A DNA stretch of 64,000 nt from Oscillospiraceae bacterium (lineage in GTDB: Bacteria; Bacillota; Clostridia; Oscillospirales; Acutalibacteraceae): positions 1-64,000 of the forward strand of contig CADBBH010000009.1 in NCBI GenBank assembly GCA_902792905.1. The letters are read 5' to 3'. Shown piece by piece: positions 16,858 through 25,208 of this stretch. The translations under genes were made by a program, and so were the position numbers. How positions within the stretch are numbered: the stretch's first letter is position 1; each line of letters opens with the position of its first letter. The notes under the pieces are model-generated. The model was given only the letters and a program-made list of their open reading frames with translations. It was not told the origin of the DNA and did no database searches.

Positions 16858-17517
16858 ATGGATATAAAAGAAATCCTTTCAAAATGCGATCACACCCTGC
16901 TCGCTCCTGCGGCGACATGGGATGAAATAAAACAAATCTGCGACGACGGAATGAAATACGGCACGGCGAGTGTCTGCATCCCGGCCTCGTTTGTAAAAAG
17001 AGCAAAGGAATATGTCGGCGATAAGCTTGCAATCTGCACTGTCATCGGCTTCCCGAACGGCTACGATACGACTGCCGCGAAATGTTATCAGGCGTTTGAC
17101 GCCGTTCAGAACGGTGCGGATGAAATCGATATGGTAATCAATATCGGTGCGCTCAAGGATAAGGATTATGCCTTTGTTCTCGATGAAATCAAGGCGGTCA
17201 AGGCACACTGCGGCGGAAAGCTGCTCAAAGTCATTATCGAAACCTGCCTTCTCACAGACGATGAGAAAATCAGGATGTGCGAAATCGTCTCGGAATCGGG
17301 GGCCGATTATATCAAGACTTCGACCGGCTTCTCAACCGGCGGCGCGACATTTGAGGATATACAGCTCTTTGCGGAGCACGTTGCTCCCCATGTCAGAATC
17401 AAGGCAGCGGGCGGAATATCATCGCTTGAGGATGCCGAAAAATTCATTTCTCTCGGCGCGTCCCGCCTCGGCACAAGCAGAATAGTAAAAATCGCGAAAC
17501 AGCTTGAAAGCGAGTGA
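16858..17517 (+). CDS. deoC: Deoxyribose-phosphate aldolase
   Basis: The 219-residue enzyme cleaves 2-deoxyribose 5-phosphate to glyceraldehyde 3-phosphate and acetaldehyde. The Schiff-base lysine lies in VIIETCLL...YIKTSTGFS, and [16 protein letters not shown] and RIKAAGGI are all family-typical. AAGGAGA precedes the ATG. It is the first gene of a deoC-deoD-deoB-cdd run for catabolism and salvage of nucleosides. Confidence 0.97.
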   Translation: MDIKEILSKCDHTLLAPAATWDEIKQICDDGMKYGTASVCIPASFVKRAKEYVGDKLAICTVIGFPNGYDTTAAKCYQAFDAVQNGADEIDMVINIGALKDKDYAFVLDEIKAVKAHCGGKLLKVIIETCLLTDDEKIRMCEIVSESGADYIKTSTGFSTGGATFEDIQLFAEHVAPHVRIKAAGGISSLEDAEKFISLGASRLGTSRIVKIAKQLESE

Positions 17518-17521
17518 TAAT

Positions 17522-18274
17522 ATGGAATTCATAAAAACTCCGCATATCAATATTCTCAATGATATCGGCTTCGGCAAAACAGTGCTTATGCCCGGCGACC
17601 CTCTGCGCGCGAAATTCATAGCCGAAAACTTCCTTGAAAACGCCGTCGCCGTCAACAATGTCAGGGGCGTTAACGGCTTTACGGGTTATTACAAGGGCGT
17701 AAAAGTTTCGGTAATGGCAAGCGGAATGGGTATGCCCTCAATCGGCATCTATTCCTATGAACTTTATAAATATTTCGGAGTCCAGAATATAATCAGAATC
17801 GGCTCGGCGGGCGCTGTTTCAAAGGAATGCGGCCTGCGCGATATAGTTGCGGGCATCGGTGCCTGCACCAATTCATCCTTCGGCAGGCAGTACGGGCTTG
17901 ACGGCGATATCTCCGCGGTCTGCAATTACGACTTGCTCTCGATAACCGAAAAGATTGCCGCCGGAAAAGAGTTTCCTCTTAAAATCGGTTCACTTTATTC
18001 TTCCGATACATTCTATGATGATACACGCTCATCGCTCAGCTGGGCGAAGATGGGTTGCCTCGCGGTTGAGATGGAGGCGGCGGCGCTTTATATGACCGCC
18101 CTGCGTCTCGGTAAGAGAGCGCTCGCTGTCTGCACGATAAGCGATCTCTGCTATGAGCCGTTTGATTCACTTGACGCCGACGCGCGTCAGAATTCATTCA
18201 CACAGATGATGGAGCTTGCGCTCGAATCTGCGGTTGAATATGAGAATTTACCGCACCTTGAGCCGAAAGAGTGA
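17522..18274 (+). CDS. deoD: Purine-nucleoside phosphorylase, DeoD type
   Basis: The 250-residue enzyme phosphorolyses purine (deoxy)nucleosides to base and (deoxy)ribose 1-phosphate. The typical start TPHINI, the phosphate-site MPGDPLRAKFIA, GMGMPSIGIYSYEL, RIGSAGA, and the substrate-site EMEAAALY with TISDL are all present. I start at the ATG at 17522, four bases after the deoC stop; an in-frame TTG inside deoC is less likely. Its product feeds DeoB and DeoC encoded alongside. Confidence 0.96.
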   Translation: MEFIKTPHINILNDIGFGKTVLMPGDPLRAKFIAENFLENAVAVNNVRGVNGFTGYYKGVKVSVMASGMGMPSIGIYSYELYKYFGVQNIIRIGSAGAVSKECGLRDIVAGIGACTNSSFGRQYGLDGDISAVCNYDLLSITEKIAAGKEFPLKIGSLYSSDTFYDDTRSSLSWAKMGCLAVEMEAAALYMTALRLGKRALAVCTISDLCYEPFDSLDADARQNSFTQMMELALESAVEYENLPHLEPKE

Positions 18275-18281
18275 TAATAAG

Positions 18282-19448
18282 ATGAAACGCGTATTTCTCA
18301 TTGTGCTTGACAGCTTCGGTATCGGAGAAGCACCCGACGCCGCTGCATTCGGAGACGCGGGCTCAAATACCCTGCGTTCCGTGTCATCAAGCGAAAAATT
18401 CAATATAAAAAATCTCAAAAGACTCGGGCTATTCAATATCGACGGCGTTGATTATCTTGATGATGAGCCCCTTCCCGCAGGTGCTTACGGGCGCCTTGCC
18501 GAGCTTTCAAACGGCAAGGATACGACCACCGGACACTGGGAGATAGGCGGAATCGTGTCGGAGAATCCGATGCCCGTTTTTCCGGACGGTTTCCCGGATG
18601 AGGTCATAGCGGAATTTGAGAGGCAGACCGGCAGGGGTACCCTCTGCAATAAGCCTTATTCCGGCACTCAGGTAATAAAGGATTACGGCGAAGAGCATCT
18701 GAAGAGCGGCAGGCTTATCGTTTATACCAGCGCCGATTCCGTTTTTCAGATTGCGGCAAATGAAGCGATAATTCCTGTTGAGGAGCTTTATGAATACTGC
18801 CGTATTGCGCGCAGAATTCTCACCGGGAAATACGCGGTCGGCAGAGTTATTGCCCGTCCGTTCATCGGCGATTCGCCCGAAAACTTCGAGCGTACGCCGA
18901 AACGCCACGACTTTTCGCTCGAGCCTTCTTCGGATACAGTGCTCGACTGCGTTTCAGAGGCGGGGCTTAAATCACTTTCCGTCGGCAAGATATACGATAT
19001 ATTTGCGGGCAAAGGAATCACGGACTTTGTCTATACCTCGGGTAATACCGACGGAATGAATAAATCCCTTGAGATGCTGAAAAGAGATTTTGAGGGGCTG
19101 TGCTTCATAAATCTGGTTGATTTCGATATGCTCTACGGTCACCGCAGGGATGTTGACGGCTATGCAACCGCTCTGACGGAATTTGACAACTGGCTCGATA
19201 CCGCACTCCCGCTTCTCAGAGATGATGATATAATGATAATTACGGCGGATCACGGATGCGATCCGGCGTTCACAAAGACCACCGACCACACGAGGGAATA
19301 TATCCCCGTGCTCGTTTACGGCAGAAAAATACGCCCCGTGAATCTCGGGACGCAGAGCGGATTCTGCAATATCGGCAAAACAGTCTGCGATTATCTCGGT
19401 ATCGAAAACACCCTCGCAGGCGTAAGCTTTCTTGACAGGATTGTGTAA
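18282..19448 (+). CDS. deoB: Phosphopentomutase
   Basis: The 388-residue metalloenzyme of the alkaline-phosphatase superfamily converts (deoxy)ribose 1-phosphate to 5-phosphate. Metal and catalytic motifs: FLIVLDSFGIGEAPDA at the N-terminus, GKDTTTGHWE (catalytic Thr), DFDMLYGHRRD and ITADHGCDPAF...DHTREYIPVLV. The ATG at 18282 follows deoD by seven bases; the longer reading frame would overlap deoD without support. Confidence 0.97.
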   Translation: MKRVFLIVLDSFGIGEAPDAAAFGDAGSNTLRSVSSSEKFNIKNLKRLGLFNIDGVDYLDDEPLPAGAYGRLAELSNGKDTTTGHWEIGGIVSENPMPVFPDGFPDEVIAEFERQTGRGTLCNKPYSGTQVIKDYGEEHLKSGRLIVYTSADSVFQIAANEAIIPVEELYEYCRIARRILTGKYAVGRVIARPFIGDSPENFERTPKRHDFSLEPSSDTVLDCVSEAGLKSLSVGKIYDIFAGKGITDFVYTSGNTDGMNKSLEMLKRDFEGLCFINLVDFDMLYGHRRDVDGYATALTEFDNWLDTALPLLRDDDIMIITADHGCDPAFTKTTDHTREYIPVLVYGRKIRPVNLGTQSGFCNIGKTVCDYLGIENTLAGVSFLDRIV

Positions 19449-19450
19449 TT

Positions 19451-19858
19451 ATGGATAACAGAGAACTTATTAAGCTCGCTCTTGAGGCGAGAAAGAACTC
19501 ATATTCGCCCTACTCGGATTTCAAGGTGGGCGCCGCCCTTCTGACGAAGAGCGGGAAGGTCTATACCGGTTGCAATATTGAAAACGCAGCTTTCGGTCCG
19601 ACCGTCTGCGCGGAACGCACCGCATTATTTAAGGCGGTCAGCGAGGGTGAGCGGGAATTTGTTAGAATCGCCGTTGCGGGCGGGAAAGACGATATCCCTG
19701 ATTCTTATGCTTTCCCGTGCGGTGTCTGCCGCCAGGTTCTCGCCGAATTCTGCGGAGCAGATTTTGAGATTATCTCCGCTGTTTCTCCGGAGGATTCTGT
19801 GAGCAGAACTCTGTCTGAAATGCTCCCCGATTCATTCGGCCCGGATAATCTCGGATAA
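19451..19858 (+). CDS. cdd: Cytidine deaminase
   Basis: The 135-residue zinc enzyme deaminates cytidine and deoxycytidine. SPYSDFKVGAAL, the catalytic CAERTA (His replaced by Cys as in Gram-positive tetrameric enzymes) and PCGVCRQ supply the zinc ligands and proton-shuttling Glu. It starts two bases after the deoB stop and ends the salvage operon. Confidence 0.97.
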   Translation: MDNRELIKLALEARKNSYSPYSDFKVGAALLTKSGKVYTGCNIENAAFGPTVCAERTALFKAVSEGEREFVRIAVAGGKDDIPDSYAFPCGVCRQVLAEFCGADFEIISAVSPEDSVSRTLSEMLPDSFGPDNLG

Positions 19859-19924
19859 TTCTTTTTTGTATAATTCTACAAAATATCGGTAAATTTACAG
19901 TATATAATTATTTTTATTTTATTC

Positions 19925-19953
19925 TTAACTTTTTAACAGATCTGTGCTATAAT
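19925..19953 (+). promoter_or_regulatory. Promoter of the LCP gene
   Basis: TTAACT, 17 bases, TATAAT. The leader then contains a perfect hairpin ATAATGC/GCATTAT (19964-19983) just before the ribosome site. Confidence 0.7.
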
Positions 19954-19999
19954 GAATCATCGCATAATGCACATCGGCATTATTCAGGGGAGTTATTGA

Positions 20000-21487
20000 A
20001 TGTCAAAAAGAGAGAAATATGAGGATATTTCCAGCAGCAGCAAGCCTGACGGTATCAAAGAAAAGGCGGGCTACATGTCGGAAAAAATCAAGATATTCTT
20101 CATGCGCAACCACAGGAGGAACCTCAAGGCGGTTCTGAGTGTGGTCATTTGTCTTGTGCTTGTGGTGGTCGCAATGGGCGGAGCTTATCTGCGTAAGATT
20201 CTCAGCCTCATCAAATTCGATCCGGGTAACTTCGGCAATCCCAATGCAACCTTTGCGGATGATCAGGATTATGACGAGAATCTCTCGTTTGCCACTATTT
20301 CCGACATCGGCGCAAGCTCGATAAAGGAATACACCCGTAACTGGGCAATGAACGGTGACAAACTTTACAGCAAGTATGTGGTGAACGTTCTTCTCATCGG
20401 CGAGGACGGCAGGGATGAAGACACCTTCCTGCGCTCTGATACAATGATGATTGCCTCGGTCAATACCAAGACCAAGCAGATTACTCTCTGCTCACTTATG
20501 CGCGATTCATATACCTATATGAATATCGACGGCGAAGACAGATATGATAAGATTAACGCGGCTTACGCCTGGGGCGGAGCGTCGAAACTGATGGAGGTCA
20601 TTTCAAACGATCTCAAAATCAAGCTTGACCGCTATGTATCGATTAACTTCAATTCATTCGCCAAGGTCATAAATCTGCTCGGCGGAATAGATGTTCCCGT
20701 CACTGAGAAGGAAGCGGAGTTTATGAACCGCACTACCCATCTCAATGATTTTGTCGCGGGTGACAGCGTTCATCTCAACGGTGAAAAGGCGTTGATTTAC
20801 GCCAGAATCCGTAAGCTCGACAGCGATATCGAAAGAACCCAGAGGCAGAGAAACGTTATTTCCGCCGCCCTCAAAAAGGTTAAGGCATCATCGGTCAGCG
20901 ATATCAATAATCTTATCGAGACCTTCCTGCCGTATGTAACGACAAATTACAAAACCGGCGAAATTGTTTCTCTTGGCACTCAGGCGCTCAGCGGCGGCTG
21001 GCAGAATTATGAAATAAAAGGTCTCGTTGAGCCGGGTGAGGAAGCGCGCCTCGCGGTCAATAATTTCCAGACTTTCACAGGCAAGGCCTTCGTCTGGATA
21101 GTTGACTATACTCTTGCCGCCCACGAAGTTCAGCTCGCGATGTACGGCAATACGAATATCGAAATCGGCGATAATCATGTTTCCCCGACTGACATGGCGG
21201 ACAGCGACCACGGCACGACCTCTTATTATCAAAGCACGCGCAACTACTATTATTCGTATCAGCAGAGTCAGTATCAGACGACCACGCGCCGCTGGTATCA
21301 GTGGACAAAGGCGACGGAGAATCCATACGCAGATACGACAAATATAAGAGACCGCATATCCTCGGCGTTCTCAAGAGATAATACAACCGCCGAATACCCG
21401 ACCGAGGCACCGACTTATTCGCCTCCTACCTACACGCAGCCCTATACCGAGCCCTCAACTGAAAACTTCTCGGCGGTAATACAGTAG
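20000..21487 (+). CDS. LytR-CpsA-Psr family cell-wall ligase
   Basis: The 495-residue product has a cytoplasmic N-terminus, one membrane helix (about 42-62) and a large extracellular LCP domain. Family marks include LLIGEDGRDEDTFLRSDTMM, LCSLMRDSYTYM, DKINAAYAWGG, INLLGGIDVPV and LIYARIRKLDSDIERTQRQR with the conserved Arg residues that bind the lipid pyrophosphate. These proteins attach teichoic acids or polysaccharides to peptidoglycan. The last 90 residues are a Tyr/Thr/Gln/Pro-rich tail of low complexity, probably wall-spanning. It has its own promoter and ends at a strong terminator. Confidence 0.93.
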   Translation: MSKREKYEDISSSSKPDGIKEKAGYMSEKIKIFFMRNHRRNLKAVLSVVICLVLVVVAMGGAYLRKILSLIKFDPGNFGNPNATFADDQDYDENLSFATISDIGASSIKEYTRNWAMNGDKLYSKYVVNVLLIGEDGRDEDTFLRSDTMMIASVNTKTKQITLCSLMRDSYTYMNIDGEDRYDKINAAYAWGGASKLMEVISNDLKIKLDRYVSINFNSFAKVINLLGGIDVPVTEKEAEFMNRTTHLNDFVAGDSVHLNGEKALIYARIRKLDSDIERTQRQRNVISAALKKVKASSVSDINNLIETFLPYVTTNYKTGEIVSLGTQALSGGWQNYEIKGLVEPGEEARLAVNNFQTFTGKAFVWIVDYTLAAHEVQLAMYGNTNIEIGDNHVSPTDMADSDHGTTSYYQSTRNYYYSYQQSQYQTTTRRWYQWTKATENPYADTTNIRDRISSAFSRDNTTAEYPTEAPTYSPPTYTQPYTEPSTENFSAVIQ

Positions 21488-21499
21488 AATGAATAATTA

Positions 21500-21526
21500 A
21501 AGCAGGTGCAAACGCACCTGCTTTTT
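21500..21526 (+). terminator. Terminator after the LCP gene
   Basis: AAGCAGGTGC-AAAC-GCACCTGCTT followed by TTTG; perfect 10-bp stem. It may serve the convergent gene as well. Confidence 0.9.
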
Positions 21527-21529
21527 GTT

Positions 21530-22660
21530 CTATTTCTTTTTCTTTATAATTGCGAAAACAACTCCCGCACAGGCAGCGGCAGCAACGCAGGCGGTGATTA
21601 TCAGCGCGGTTTTCGCGGAGCTGCTCTGCTTTTCATCTTCACCGCGTTTTAATTCCGAATAATCTTTTTCGGAGTGTTCGGATGCGGGTTGTGTTTCAGT
21701 TTCGGACTGTGTTTCGGATTCGTTTTCCTCTTCGGTCTCGCTTTCCGATTCAGTCTCTGTTTCGGTTTCGGTCTCTTCAACCCAACCATCCGAGTCGGTC
21801 ATAAACGATATCACTGACGGATTAGTGATAGCTTTGCCGTTTCCGTCAACGGTTGCAAGCCCTCTGTATTGGCTCGTGACTGCGGGCGAAAAATCCTGCT
21901 CCGCGACAAGCCACGAATAGTGATTGAGAAGCAGCGCAGCCCTCGGAGCGAGCGAGCTTGAGGTCAGGCGAACCTGCGATTTATCCGCGGTCGCGGCGGT
22001 GACATTATTCCATGAAGTCAGAACAAAAGCGGCATAGTTTGAATATGTGTCGCCCTTGCTCGAAAACATCCAGAATTTCATATTCCGTATTGCTTTCGCC
22101 TCGGTATCTGAAACGAAAGTACGCGGCGAAAACAGCATGATACCGTCAAAAAAGTCGGGATGCGCCTGGGCGAGATTGACCGCACCGGTTGCTCCGACGC
22201 ACCATCCTCCGATAAAAATGCGGCTTTTATCGACATTGTGTTTTGAGACGAAATCATTCACCGCGGCGAAAATCGGTTCTGTCGGGCAGGTATCAAAATA
22301 CACAGGCTCGGGAGCCCGCATAATCATTATATACATTCCGCCGCCGTTCGCTACCTTCGCCTGATATTCTTCACTTGACCAGTATGCGAAATCGTTCGCG
22401 TCAAGCTCGTGACCTTCGGGGGTTCCCTCTCCGGCTCCGGGCATCAGCACGGCAAGCGGGCATTTTTTATCTGTTTTCGGGGCAAAATAGCTGTAACTGA
22501 TGCTCAACCCGTCGGTTCTCGGACCGCGTGAGCGGGACCACTGGCCTCTGAGAGCAGACAGCCCGCTTGAAAAGCTGACGGCGCCGGCGATTACCGAAGC
22601 CGAACAGGCGAGCAGTATTATGCAGAGCAATACAGACAATACTCCTGATAGTTTTTTCAT
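21530..22660 (-). CDS. Membrane-anchored secreted alpha/beta hydrolase-like protein
   Basis: The 376-residue product has a signal peptide at the N-terminus and a C-terminal membrane helix followed by KKKK, so the body lies outside the cell. The hydrolase region has AVLMPGAGEG and the nucleophile elbow GGWCVGATGAV, where the usual Ser of GxSxG is Cys, as in dienelactone-hydrolase-like enzymes. About 45 residues of Glu/Thr/Ser repeats form a stalk before the anchor. The ATG at 22660 has GGAG seven bases upstream; the in-frame TTG at 22672 overlaps that site. Substrate unknown. It lies directly downstream of the rplT terminator. Confidence 0.8.
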   Translation of the reverse strand: MKKLSGVLSVLLCIILLACSASVIAGAVSFSSGLSALRGQWSRSRGPRTDGLSISYSYFAPKTDKKCPLAVLMPGAGEGTPEGHELDANDFAYWSSEEYQAKVANGGGMYIMIMRAPEPVYFDTCPTEPIFAAVNDFVSKHNVDKSRIFIGGWCVGATGAVNLAQAHPDFFDGIMLFSPRTFVSDTEAKAIRNMKFWMFSSKGDTYSNYAAFVLTSWNNVTAATADKSQVRLTSSSLAPRAALLLNHYSWLVAEQDFSPAVTSQYRGLATVDGNGKAITNPSVISFMTDSDGWVEETETETETESESETEEENESETQSETETQPASEHSEKDYSELKRGEDEKQSSSAKTALIITACVAAAACAGVVFAIIKKKK

Positions 22661-22670
22661 ATTATTCTCC

Positions 22671-22698
22671 AAAACAAAAGAGCGGTATGAACCGCTCT
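22671..22698 (-). terminator. Terminator of infC-rpmI-rplT
   Basis: AGAGCGGT pairs with ACCGCTCT (22679-22698), followed on the minus strand by TTTTGTTTT. The T-tract runs into the ribosome site of the next gene. Confidence 0.85.
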
Positions 22699-22712
22699 CA
22701 TTGCCTGATTGA

Positions 22713-23069
22713 TTATTTAAGCGCTGCCTTTGCCTTCTCGGTAAGAGCGGTAAATGCTGCGGGGTCTGCGATAGCTATCTCGGAGAGCATCTTTCTGTTG
22801 AGATTGATGTCTGCCTTCTTGAGACCGTTCATGAAGGTTGAGTAATTCATGCCGTTGAGCTTGCAGGCGGCGGAAATTCTGGTGATCCAGAGCTTGCGGA
22901 AATCTCTCTTCTTCTGCTTTCTGCCGATGTAAGCGTAGTTGCCGCTCTTCATAACTGCCTGTTTTGCGGTCTTGAAGAGAGCATGCTTTGAGCCGTAGTA
23001 ACCCTTAGCGAGCTTAAGAACTTTATTTCTTCTCTTGCGAGTCATAATCGCGCCTTTAATACGTGCCAT
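22713..23069 (-). CDS. rplT: 50S ribosomal protein L20
   Basis: The 118-residue basic protein has the hallmark [22 protein letters not shown] start and the [14 protein letters not shown] core. L20 binds 23S rRNA early in assembly and in Firmicutes also represses its own operon through the infC leader. It is the last gene of infC-rpmI-rplT, followed by a terminator. Confidence 0.98.
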   Translation of the reverse strand: MARIKGAIMTRKRRNKVLKLAKGYYGSKHALFKTAKQAVMKSGNYAYIGRKQKKRDFRKLWITRISAACKLNGMNYSTFMNGLKKADINLNRKMLSEIAIADPAAFTALTEKAKAALK

Positions 23070-23097
23070 AATATAATTCCTCCGTTAAAATACGATA

Positions 23098-23295
23098 TTA
23101 TTTGTAAGGTACAAGTCTCTTGATCTGTCTGACGTTGGTTTCGTCAGCAACGCTGACCTTGCGAAGATTTCTCTTGCGCTTGGTGCTCTTTTTATTGAGA
23201 ATGTGTGACTTGTAGGCATGAGCACGCATGGGCTTGCCGTTTTTGGAAATCTTGAAGCGCTTCTTTGCGCCGCTGTGTGTCTTGATTTTGGGCAT
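23098..23295 (-). CDS. rpmI: 50S ribosomal protein L35
   Basis: The 65-residue basic protein begins [15 protein letters not shown] and contains [15 protein letters not shown], diagnostic for L35. It lies between infC and rplT in the standard order. Confidence 0.98.
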   Translation of the reverse strand: MPKIKTHSGAKKRFKISKNGKPMRAHAYKSHILNKKSTKRKRNLRKVSVADETNVRQIKRLVPYK

Positions 23296-23320
23296 AGTTA
23301 TATCCTCCTATAATTTTTCA

Positions 23321-23839
23321 TTACTTTGAGCCCTTGGGGGCCATGAACATAAGCATCTGTCTGCCTTCGAGCTTTGCCGGTTTTTCGACAGTCGCGCATT
23401 CTTCTAGAGCGTCTGCGGCGCGCTGCATAATGCCGAGACCTATCTCGGGGTGCGCCATTTCGCGGCCTCTGAATCTTATCGAAACCTTGAGCTTGTTGCC
23501 GTCCGCAAGGAATTTCTTTGCGTGGTTTATCTTGGTATCGAAGTCGTGAGTGTCGATGTTGAGAGAAAGCCTGATTTCCTTGGTCTCGATAATCTTCTGA
23601 TTCTTTCTGGCTTCCTTCTCTTTTTTGGCTTTTTCAAATCTGAACTTGCCGTAATCCATAATCTTGCACACGGGCGGAGTCGCCTGAGGCGCGATTTTAA
23701 CAAGGTCGAGATTGCGTTCCTCTGCAATCTTGAGAGCTTCGTCGGCGGACATAATACCTAACTGCTCGCCTGTGTCGGAAATAACTCTGACCTCTTTGTC
23801 ACGGATTTCTTCATTGATCTGCTGTTCCTGCTTGCTGAT
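23321..23839 (-). CDS. infC: Translation initiation factor IF-3
   Basis: The 172-residue factor has IF-3 signatures: INEEIRDKEVRVI, NLDLVKIAP, PVCKIMDYGKFRFE and IRFRGREMAHPEIG. Reading minus-strand DNA, GGGAGG is followed at eight bases by ATC AGC AAG. A GTG in frame (23848) overlaps the ribosome site itself. The homologous Bacillus protein starts at the equivalent Ile-Ser-Lys on ATT, so I place the start on ATC (23837-23839). Rare start codons let IF-3 limit its own translation. Confidence 0.93.
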   Translation of the reverse strand: MSKQEQQINEEIRDKEVRVISDTGEQLGIMSADEALKIAEERNLDLVKIAPQATPPVCKIMDYGKFRFEKAKKEKEARKNQKIIETKEIRLSLNIDTHDFDTKINHAKKFLADGNKLKVSIRFRGREMAHPEIGLGIMQRAADALEECATVEKPAKLEGRQMLMFMAPKGSK

Positions 23840-23848
23840 GCTAAGCAC

Positions 23849-23992
23849 CTCCCAAAGGTAATTGAAAAGCGAGGCAGTAACACTCTCTGCCTCGCATAGT
23901 AAATCAACGCACTGCGGCTAAATGACCGCTTCGCTATTGACCGACTCGGGATAAAGCCCGGAAGGTGAGAGCAGACTGCTCTTCTTTGTTGT
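23849..23992 (-). ncRNA. infC-rpmI-rplT leader (L20-leader type)
   Basis: Between the promoter at 23999-24027 and infC lies about 145 bases of structured leader. It contains the hairpin AGAGCAG-T-CTGCTCT, the segment CACCTTCCGGGCTTTATCCCG, and last an intrinsic terminator (23865-23895). This is the arrangement of the Firmicutes L20 leader, where excess L20 causes premature termination. Assigned by position and architecture; I did not match a covariance model. Confidence 0.7.
23865..23895 (-). terminator. Attenuator in the infC leader
   Basis: GCGAGGCAG pairs with CTGCCTCGC (23869-23895), followed on the minus strand by TTTT, 26 bases before the start codon. It would stop transcription before infC. 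Confidence 0.8.
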
Positions 23993-23998
23993 GAGGGT

Positions 23999-24027
23999 AT
24001 TTTAATATAGGACAGGCGATTTGTCAA
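23999..24027 (-). promoter_or_regulatory. Promoter of infC-rpmI-rplT
   Basis: TTGACA, 17 bases, TAAAAT on the minus strand. Confidence 0.85.
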
Positions 24028-24125
24028 GCGTTTTTTCGGATTTTTATGAAAAATATTGAATTTTAAGAAATAATACTGTAATATATACTTTGTATAATAA
24101 TGCAAATAATCAACGGAGAAAACAT

Positions 24126-25196
24126 ATGAATTACGAAAATATGCCCTGCCCCGTTTGCGGAAAACATATGCACGAGGGCGACGATATAGTGGTCTGCCCG
24201 GATTGCGGAACTCCTCAGCATCGCACCTGCTGGATGGAAAACGGCGAATGTGCGAATGTCTCAAAGCATTCCGAAGGTTTTGTCTGGAATCAGTCTCCGA
24301 AGGCTGAACCGGAAATCCGAATTCCCGAAGTCAAAAATGTTCCGCCCGAGGAAGCAATCAAAATCTGCCCCTCCTGCGGCAGTGAGAATCCCGGAGATTT
24401 CAATACCTGCGCACGCTGCGGCGCGGACATATCCGGCGTAGAGAATCAGGCGATGTTCAACGCGCCTCCCGCCGAAACGGAAAACCGCTGTCCTTACTGC
24501 GGTATGCTCACGAATCCCGGCGACAAGCTCTGCAAGCATTGCGGAGCGCCGCTTCTGCTGATTCCAGATCAGAATACGCAGTATGCATACAGCGAGAATA
24601 ACCGTGTAATCGGCAGACACACAGAGGGTGAGCTGACCTCTTACGTCCGCAAGAATACCAAAAGATATATCCCGCTTTTCGAAAAATTTGAGAACGGCAA
24701 AAAAGTTTCTTTCAATGCAGGCGCTTTCTTCTTCGGACCGCTCTGGTTCTTTTTCAGAAAGCTCTATAAGGCAGGAATAGCGTTTATAATCATTGCCGCG
24801 TGCATTTCGCTCTTCTATTCTTCGGCGGCAAGCAAGATGAATGATATTATGAAGCCCTATACCGAGGTGCTTCAGAATCAGACCGCCACTCAGGAGCAAC
24901 TGACCGAAATCACCGATCAGCTTGTCAAAGAAACACGCCGCCCGTTCGGCATAGGTCTCGGACTGACTCTTCTTGTCAATCTCATCAGTGCCTTTGCCGC
25001 GGACAGAATATACTATAAGAAAATTACGGATGACCTTGATTTTGTCAAATCCGAAGTTCCCGAGGAAAATATGCGGCGTATTCTCTCTGTCAGGCGCGGA
25101 GGCACATCAATTCTCAGTGCTCTCTGCGGGTTCTTTACTTATCGTATTGCCGCGACCGTGATTCTCTATATTGCGGAATTCATAACCAACCATTAG
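24126..25196 (+). CDS. RING-like/zinc-ribbon membrane protein with DUF2628-like region
   Basis: The 356-residue product begins at the ATG at 24126 with GGAG upstream. Residues 1-50 hold a treble-clef RING-like finger of the prokaryotic RING family (CPVC, CPDC, HRTCW, GEC). Two more zinc ribbons follow (CPSCG...CARCG near 80-100, CPYCG...CKHCG near 120-140). After these, FNAGAFFFGPLWFFFRKLY marks a DUF2628-like segment followed by membrane helices, and two more helices end the protein. Fingers are expected in the cytoplasm. Such proteins are common in Clostridia; their task is unknown. galU follows after 12 bases. Confidence 0.85.
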   Translation: MNYENMPCPVCGKHMHEGDDIVVCPDCGTPQHRTCWMENGECANVSKHSEGFVWNQSPKAEPEIRIPEVKNVPPEEAIKICPSCGSENPGDFNTCARCGADISGVENQAMFNAPPAETENRCPYCGMLTNPGDKLCKHCGAPLLLIPDQNTQYAYSENNRVIGRHTEGELTSYVRKNTKRYIPLFEKFENGKKVSFNAGAFFFGPLWFFFRKLYKAGIAFIIIAACISLFYSSAASKMNDIMKPYTEVLQNQTATQEQLTEITDQLVKETRRPFGIGLGLTLLVNLISAFAADRIYYKKITDDLDFVKSEVPEENMRRILSVRRGGTSILSALCGFFTYRIAATVILYIAEFITNH

Positions 25197-25208
25197 AGGA
25201 GTGCTATT

